Below, in pieces: positions 31,169-35,852 of a DNA stretch of 35,852 nucleotides (position 1 is its first letter; the number at the start of each line of letters is the position of its first letter). The position numbers and the translations under genes were made by a program. Origin of the DNA: Alphaproteobacteria bacterium (GTDB lineage Bacteria > Pseudomonadota > Alphaproteobacteria > Sphingomonadales > Emcibacteraceae). The DNA lies in assembly GCA_024280095.1 (NCBI GenBank), contig JAJRQU010000050.1, forward strand, positions 1 through 35,852, written 5' to 3'. A model generated the notes under the pieces. That model saw only the letters and a program-made list of their open reading frames with translations. It made no database searches and was not told the origin of the DNA.

Positions 31169-31279
31169 TTATTTCTCCCTTTAAGACATGTTATTGAAAT
31201 TATGTTTTATTGAATTTTTTATATTTCATGCAATTTTTATACCTACAGGCGAAATATGTTATATATCCTGGGTCTCAGG

Positions 31280-31379
31280 GATTTTTAGAGTAAAATTTTA
31301 GACAAACCATGTTCAAAACTGTAAAATATCCCGACAGTCTGTCAGGATATTTTACAGTTCTTGATTTTTAAGAGTAAAA
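31280..31379. repeat. Near-perfect 43-bp palindrome flanked by short direct repeats
   Basis: AACTGTAAAATATCCCGACAG (31317-31337) and CTGTCAGGATATTTTACAGTT (31339-31359) are reverse complements with one mismatch and one base between them. Around it GATTTTTAGAGTAAAAT (31280-31296) and GATTTTTAAGAGTAAAAT (31363-31380) form an imperfect direct repeat. No T run follows, so it is not a normal terminator. It occupies the 270-bp gap between the divergent GDSL and VOC genes and could be a large operator, a cruciform or a small palindromic mobile repeat. Confidence 0.85.
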
Positions 31380-31438
31380 TGATTTAGGCTAATAGGCGTT
31401 ATAAATTTTGAGCGCAAAAAATAAAAGGAAATGATCGC

Positions 31439-31789
31439 ATGTCCAATCACCATAACATAAATTACGTAGAATTTCCTGCGCAGGATTTGGCGGCGACGAA
31501 GGCTTTTTTAAATAAGGTCTTTGGCTGGGAATTTCAGGATTATGGCCCGGAATATGCTGCTTTCACAGGGCAGGGAATAGATGGTGGTTTTTATAAGTCA
31601 GATTTAAAGGCCTCATGCTCCCAAGGCTCCGTCCTTGTGGTTTTATATAGCCGCAATCTGGAGGGTACATTAGCCGCCGTAAAAGAGTTTGGCGGAACGA
31701 TTATAGAAGATATTTTTGCCTTCCCCGGCGGGCGGCGGTTTCATTTTACAGAGCCAAGCGGTAATGAATTGGCCGTCTGGTCAGAATAA
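31439..31789 (+). CDS. VOC (glyoxalase/bleomycin-resistance fold) family protein
   Basis: The 116-residue protein is a single vicinal-oxygen-chelate unit: NINYVEFPAQDLAATKAFLNKVFGWEFQDYGPEYAAFTG in the first half and GGTIIEDIFAFPGGRRFHFTEPSGNELAVWSE in the second. The paired beta-alpha-beta modules and the terminal TEPSGNELAVW motif are typical. Members range from metal-dependent lyases to antibiotic-binding proteins, and the substrate cannot be inferred. The start is ATG 31439 with AAAGGAAAT upstream. It is followed by xdhC-type genes but shares no obvious function with them. Confidence 0.85.
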   Translation: MSNHHNINYVEFPAQDLAATKAFLNKVFGWEFQDYGPEYAAFTGQGIDGGFYKSDLKASCSQGSVLVVLYSRNLEGTLAAVKEFGGTIIEDIFAFPGGRRFHFTEPSGNELAVWSE

Positions 31790-31828
31790 GGCCCTTGATC
31801 TTTATTCTTTTATAGTGAAAGTTATGTC

Positions 31829-32782
31829 ATGAGCTCAGACTGGAAACCAATTTGGCAAACCATAAAACTGTGGCATGAGGCCGGGCGTAACATTGCCCTT
31901 GCCACCGTTGTCGATACATGGGGATCGTCCCCCCGGGCAGCAGGCAGCATGATGATTGTGGATGAGGCGGGCGCAATCGAAGGTTCCGTATCGGGCGGCT
32001 GTATCGAAGGGGCCGTGATACAGGCGGCGCAGGACGTCATGATATCAAAAGCGCCTCAAATACTCGATTTTAGTGTCAGCAATGATCAGGCATGGGAGGT
32101 TGGTCTGTCTTGCGGCGGACGGGTGAGGGTCATGGTTGAACCCATTGAGGCGAAATTACCCTTTATGGATAATATCCTATCGGCGACTACTCCGGTAAAG
32201 CTGACCACCGATTGTCTTACCGGAAAGACATCTTTTTCCGCATGTGATGCCTCAGAGAAGAGCAAGTTGGAAGATCGGGATGGGAAGATCACCTTTCACC
32301 AAATACTGGAACCGCCCCTGAAATTATTTATCATTGGCGCAGTTCATATCACGCAGGCCATGGTCAAAATCGCTCAAAGCCTTGATATTGCTGTTTTGGT
32401 TATTGACCCGCGCACCACTTTTGCCAGCGAGGCCCGTTTTTCAGGCGTTGACCTCTGCACGGATTGGCCTGATGAGGTTTTGGCCGCGCAGGAAATTACC
32501 TCTGGCACGGCGATTGTGACCCTGACCCATGATCCAAAACTGGATGATCCGGCCTTGGAGGTCGCGCTGAAATCTGATGCCTTTTATATTGCCTCATTGG
32601 GCAGCCGGAAAACCCATGCGGCCCGCACCGCCCGCCTATCGGCGAAGGGCTTTTCAGAGGCGGAGATTGCCCGAATTCATGGGCCTGCAGGCTTAAGTCT
32701 GGGCGCGAAAACCCCTGCTGAGATTGCCTTGTCTGTCATGGCTGAAATGATTGGCCTCTACCGGCGGGGCGGCGACAAATGA
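31829..32782 (+). CDS. XdhC family molybdenum-enzyme maturation protein
   Basis: XdhC/CoxI proteins bind the molybdenum cofactor, help its sulfuration and deliver it to xanthine dehydrogenase-type hydroxylases. The 317-residue protein has the N-terminal XdhC_CoxI domain (ATVVDTWGSSPRAAGSMMIVDEAGAIEGSVSGGCIEGAVIQAAQ and GLSCGGRVRVMVEP, with conserved Cys residues) and a C-terminal Rossmann domain (LKLFIIGAVHITQAMVKIAQSLDIAVLVIDPR). Its stop overlaps the next start by four bases (ATGA), so the two work together. The hydroxylase subunits are not in this window. Confidence 0.92.
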   Translation: MSSDWKPIWQTIKLWHEAGRNIALATVVDTWGSSPRAAGSMMIVDEAGAIEGSVSGGCIEGAVIQAAQDVMISKAPQILDFSVSNDQAWEVGLSCGGRVRVMVEPIEAKLPFMDNILSATTPVKLTTDCLTGKTSFSACDASEKSKLEDRDGKITFHQILEPPLKLFIIGAVHITQAMVKIAQSLDIAVLVIDPRTTFASEARFSGVDLCTDWPDEVLAAQEITSGTAIVTLTHDPKLDDPALEVALKSDAFYIASLGSRKTHAARTARLSAKGFSEAEIARIHGPAGLSLGAKTPAEIALSVMAEMIGLYRRGGDK

Positions 32783-34422
32783 AATTCGGAGAATTCCCCC
32801 TATCCCAGGTTCTTGGGGCTATTTTGGTGCATTCCGTTCGTTTGTCATCACGAAATTTGAAAAAAGGCCGAAGGTTATCCGAGGCGGACATAAAACGGCT
32901 TTCTGACAATGATATTCCTTATGTAACCGCCGCAATTCCTGGCCCGGATGATATGATGGAGGATGAGGCCGCAGGGCATATTTCGGCGCATATCTCAGGT
33001 GATCATATTAGCTGCGCCGAGGCCTTTACCGGACGGGTGAATCTTTATGCAGCAGAAGATGGCGTGGTGTCCATAAATGAGCCGGGGGTCAATAGATTAA
33101 ACCATATGGATGAGGCAATCACCTTTGCCACTATCGCTCAAGAGGCCATCGTTCATAAAGGACAGCTGGTTGCGACCGTAAAGATCATTCCATTCTGTGT
33201 GCAAGCTAAAACGGTGAAAAGAATTATCACAGAAGCTGAACAAGATTTGATCGCGGTAAGTCCTTTTGTTTCGCAAAAAGCCGTCATGATTCAAACAATG
33301 TTGAGCGGCACCACAGAAAAAATCCTTACCAAGACGAAAAAAGTCATGACGCATCGGCTTAATCTTTTTGGTATGTCATTGGTGGATGACCTCAGGTGCG
33401 CGCATAAGGAAAAATCTCTCGCGGATTTTCTGAAGAATAGGGGCGGCGCGCATGATATTACCCTGATTATGGGGGCATCGGCGATTACGGACCGCAGAGA
33501 TGTTATTCCTGCGGCGATTATTCGCGCGGGCGGCGAGATTATTCATTACGGTATGCCTGTTGATCCGGGTAATCTGATGCTTTTGGCGAAATTGCATGGC
33601 AAATGGGTGCTTGGCCTGCCGGGATGTTCGCGGTCGCCAAAATTAAATGGTATTGACCTTATATTATCGCGTATCTGTGCGGGGCTGGATGTTACGCGGG
33701 ATCAGGTGATGAATATGGGGGTTGGCGGCTTGCTCAGTGAATATCCCGGCAGGCCTCAGCCCAGAGAGAAAAGACCCCAGCCCAGAGAGAAAAGATCGAA
33801 GAATATGATGAAACCCGCCAAAAAAATAGCCGCCCTTGTCTTGGCAGCGGGCCAATCCAAAAGAATGGGCCGGGATAACAAACTTCTGCTGCCATATGGG
33901 CAAGGCACCGTTCTGTCTCATGTGCTTGGGCAGATTAATCAAGCGGGTATCAATGATGTATATGTGATCACGGGTCATGAAAAAGAAATTGTTGAACAAG
34001 AGGTTAAAAAATGCAGTGGGGTTGCCATTTATAATGATCTGTATGAAGAAGGTCTTAGCACATCGGTTAAGGCCGGGATTGGTGCCCTGCCGAAAGATAT
34101 TGACGCGGTTATGATAATATTAGGGGATATGCCGAATATTTCGGCTGATATATTGCGCAAAATCATGGCGGCCTATAATTTGGCGCAAGGTCAGTCAATC
34201 ATCATCCCCACCCATAATGGCAAACGCGGCAACCCCATATTATGGGATGCGGATTTTTTCGGTGATTTTGAAAGACTGGAAGGTGATATGGGGGCAAAAA
34301 TTCTGCTGAATGATTATCCGGAATATATCACCGAGCTTGAAACATTGTCCGACGCCATTTTTTTAGACATTGATACCATCGAAGCCTATGAGGACCTGAA
34401 AAAGCGAGATTCAAGTAGATAA
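32779..34422 (+). CDS. Molybdopterin-binding / nucleotidyltransferase fusion (MocA-like C-terminus)
   Basis: The 547-residue protein has two parts. The first 330 or so residues resemble the molybdopterin-binding (MoeA/MogA-like) fold, with LPGCSRSPKLNGIDLIL near its end. From about residue 355 an NTP-transferase domain begins AALVLAAGQSKRMGRDNKLLLPYG, continues with MIILGDMPNIS and ends with a MobA/MocA-like GNPILWD segment. This would add CMP to molybdopterin for hydroxylase-type enzymes, matching the coupled xdhC gene. The linker carries a 21-bp tandem duplication encoding PQPREKR twice. It overlaps the tail of the convergent Lrp-type gene by 12 bp. Confidence 0.87.
   Translation: MKFGEFPLSQVLGAILVHSVRLSSRNLKKGRRLSEADIKRLSDNDIPYVTAAIPGPDDMMEDEAAGHISAHISGDHISCAEAFTGRVNLYAAEDGVVSINEPGVNRLNHMDEAITFATIAQEAIVHKGQLVATVKIIPFCVQAKTVKRIITEAEQDLIAVSPFVSQKAVMIQTMLSGTTEKILTKTKKVMTHRLNLFGMSLVDDLRCAHKEKSLADFLKNRGGAHDITLIMGASAITDRRDVIPAAIIRAGGEIIHYGMPVDPGNLMLLAKLHGKWVLGLPGCSRSPKLNGIDLILSRICAGLDVTRDQVMNMGVGGLLSEYPGRPQPREKRPQPREKRSKNMMKPAKKIAALVLAAGQSKRMGRDNKLLLPYGQGTVLSHVLGQINQAGINDVYVITGHEKEIVEQEVKKCSGVAIYNDLYEEGLSTSVKAGIGALPKDIDAVMIILGDMPNISADILRKIMAAYNLAQGQSIIIPTHNGKRGNPILWDADFFGDFERLEGDMGAKILLNDYPEYITELETLSDAIFLDIDTIEAYEDLKKRDSSR
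33754..33795 (+). repeat. 21-bp in-frame tandem duplication in the domain linker
   Basis: CCTCAGCCCAGAGAGAAAAGA (33754-33774) is followed directly by the same 21 bp with one T-to-C change (33775-33795). It encodes the heptapeptide PQPREKR twice in the linker between the molybdopterin-binding and nucleotidyltransferase domains. Confidence 0.95.
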
Positions 34423-34887
34423 CTCCAAGGGAATCGATGTGGTGTATTTTATTTTAGTAACGGCAAAGCGGGAATGAACTTCCTTTACCATATCCATTTT
34501 AAGCAGTTTTTTACGTAAAAAATCTTCATAGGTTTGCATGTCGCGGGTTATCACGCGCAGCATATAATCCATTGACCCGCTGATGGTATAACATTCAGTA
34601 ACCTCAGGGTAGGTAATGATGGTGCTTTCAAAAATTTCCAAAGCTTCTTCTGTGTGGGTTGATAATTTTACGCTGGCATAGACAATAATATCCAGATCAA
34701 GTTTTTTGGGATCAACCAAGGCGACCCGCCGGGTGATGATGCCCCTATCTTCCAGTCTTTTAACCCGCCGCCAGCAAGGGGCTGTCGACAGCCCAACTTT
34801 ACGTGCAAGGTCAGCGTTGGTGAGGGCGCAGTTATTTTGAAGTTCATTCAGTATTTTTTTATCTGTTTTAGTAAGATTGTGGGGCAT
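34411..34887 (-). CDS. Lrp/AsnC-family transcriptional regulator
   Basis: The 158-residue protein has an N-terminal HTH (TKTDKKILNELQNNCALTNADLARKVGLSTAPCWRRVKRLEDRGIITRR) and a C-terminal ligand-sensing RAM domain (IIVYASVKLSTHTEEALEIFESTIITYPEVTECYTISGSMDYMLRVI). Such proteins form octamers that sense amino acids. I start at ATG 34887 (MPHNLTK), which has GAG a few bases upstream, rather than the TTG at 34899 in the ORF track. It is divergent from a leucine dehydrogenase-type gene, which suggests that leucine or a branched-chain amino acid controls that gene. Confidence 0.92.
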   Translation of the reverse strand: MPHNLTKTDKKILNELQNNCALTNADLARKVGLSTAPCWRRVKRLEDRGIITRRVALVDPKKLDLDIIVYASVKLSTHTEEALEIFESTIITYPEVTECYTISGSMDYMLRVITRDMQTYEDFLRKKLLKMDMVKEVHSRFAVTKIKYTTSIPLELST

Positions 34888-35301
34888 TTTTTCACTCAAT
34901 CTAATGATTTAAGTAATGGATTCTACGCGCATTTCTGAAATTGGCAATAAATTAATGGGGATAAATTCAAAAAATCATTCGATTCTCTATAGTCTTTGAT
35001 CAAATATAATTTCACAAATGGGGTTCAATAACACTCAAAACAGAATTATTTTGAAATATTATTTTAAAGGCAGCCTTGATATTTAAGCTATTATCCTGCA
35101 AAAACACGCCCTGTACTGTAATATTATTTCGATTTTTGGACTATTTCGTTGCAGATATGCGCAAAAGCCAGAAAGTGACATTTTAAACATTTATCTCCCC
35201 TGAAATGCCGTCAAAAAAAACCTCGACAAAGGAAAAATCAAACTCTACGAAAGGTTATAAATTCAGGTTAAATATTTTGACGCAAGAATAGAGATACCGA
35301 A
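34888..35301. other. 414-bp AT-rich divergent intergenic region
   Basis: No gene is convincing here. It separates the Lrp-type regulator from the dehydrogenase, so it should hold both promoters and AT-rich Lrp sites, but I cannot fix them. A 28-codon Lys/Ser/Thr-rich reading frame (35205-35291) lies just before the dehydrogenase without a ribosome site and is not called. Confidence 0.6.
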
Positions 35302-35852
35302 ATGATGGACGTAAATCAGTTTAAGGGCCATGAGCAGGTTGTTTATCTGCATGATAAAGAAACAGGCCTCAAAGCCTTTATTGCGGTTCATGATACGACG
35401 CTCGGGCCCGCTGCGGGGGGCTGCCGTATGTGGAATTATGATAATGAAGTTGACGCCCTTAACGATGTGCTTCGCCTGTCAAGAGGCATGAGCCATAAAA
35501 ATGCCATAGCCGGCCTTAAGCTTGGCGGCGGAAAAGCAGTGATTATGGGCAATTCCAGAACAGATAAAACCGAGGCACTTTTTCGATCTTTTGGCCGTAT
35601 GATTGACAGTCTTGGCGGTAAATATATTTCTGCGGAAGATGTGGGTATTTGTGTGGAAGACATGGAAATAGCCGCTGAGGAAACCCAATATGTGGCGGGC
35701 TTGACCAAAGGCGCGCATGCCAGCGGTGATCCGTCCCCCTTTACAGCAACGGGCGTTTTTCTTGGTATTAAGGCGGCCGTAAAATATAAGCTTGGTCAGG
35801 ACAGCCTTGAAGGCTTGACCATAGCGGTTCAGGGCGTTGGGCATGTGGGCTA
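35302..35852 (+). CDS. Leucine dehydrogenase-type Glu/Leu/Phe/Val dehydrogenase (5' part)
   Basis: This reading frame is missing from the ORF track because it runs off the window. It starts ATGATGGACGTAAATC with AGAGA upstream and stays open for 183 codons. The dehydrogenase catalytic domain shows [12 protein letters not shown], the glycine- and lysine-rich motif [21 protein letters not shown] (Lys66, Lys78) and SAEDVG. The NAD domain begins with AVQGVGHVG at the edge. Family enzymes deaminate leucine, valine or phenylalanine to the 2-oxo acid. The short N-terminus and the Lrp neighbour favour leucine dehydrogenase. The C-terminal half is not visible. Confidence 0.9.
   Translation, partial: MMDVNQFKGHEQVVYLHDKETGLKAFIAVHDTTLGPAAGGCRMWNYDNEVDALNDVLRLSRGMSHKNAIAGLKLGGGKAVIMGNSRTDKTEALFRSFGRMIDSLGGKYISAEDVGICVEDMEIAAEETQYVAGLTKGAHASGDPSPFTATGVFLGIKAAVKYKLGQDSLEGLTIAVQGVGHVG

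Noticed and set aside
35205-35291. 28-codon Lys/Ser/Thr-rich ORF just before the leucine dehydrogenase-type gene, considered as a leader peptide
   Set aside because: It has no ribosome site (CTCCCCT precedes it), no run of regulatory codons such as leucine, and no downstream attenuator hairpin.

Overview
This window looks like chromosome from an alphaproteobacterium of moderate GC content. The evidence is gene order and architecture: eno-ftsB-pdhA-pdhB-pdhC-lpd-lipA-coq10, an E1-beta subunit with its own N-terminal lipoyl domain, a ppiD-trpE pair divergent from tpiA-secG-pyrG, and a type II-C Cas9. I cannot name the genus. A marine lineage in or near Emcibacterales or Kordiimonadales is only a guess.

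Region 1 (1-7680) is the accessory part. It holds, in order: a 33-bp tandem repeat running off the left edge; a decayed IS3-family insertion sequence; a CRISPR array of 24 identical 36-bp repeats with 23 spacers of 30 bp; then, on the minus strand, cas2, cas1 and cas9; and finally a tracrRNA on the plus strand. There is no csn2 or cas4, so this is type II-C. Three independent signs show that the array is read on the plus strand: the tracrRNA anti-repeat is the complement of that strand; every repeat carries a near-consensus sigma70 promoter (TTGACC, 16 bp, TACAAT) pointing into the next spacer; and a hairpin with a T-rich tail follows the last repeat. Each spacer therefore probably has its own promoter, as described for Neisseria type II-C. 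The IS remnant ends only 8 bp from the first repeat, where the leader would be expected.

Region 2 (7682-15976) is housekeeping: parE, a divergent polysaccharide deacetylase family gene, two copies of a 51-bp intergenic repeat, trpE translationally coupled to a ppiD-like foldase gene, then tpiA and secG. trpG, trpD and trpC do not follow trpE here.

Region 3 (16115-26230) is central metabolism: pyrG, eno, ftsB, and a tightly packed pyruvate dehydrogenase operon (pdhA, pdhB, pdhC, lpd) that continues into lipA and a COQ10/RatA-like gene. LipA makes the lipoyl groups that PdhB and PdhC carry, so the operon encodes both the complex and its cofactor synthesis.

Region 4 (26275-35852) is more mixed. 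It contains a SAM methyltransferase beside an IS1595-type transposase scrap, a MarR regulator divergent from ilvE, argG with a strong terminator, a secreted GDSL esterase with a PEP-CTERM tail, a VOC protein, an XdhC / molybdopterin-cytidylyltransferase pair for molybdenum hydroxylase maturation, and an Lrp/AsnC regulator divergent from a leucine dehydrogenase-type gene cut by the window end.
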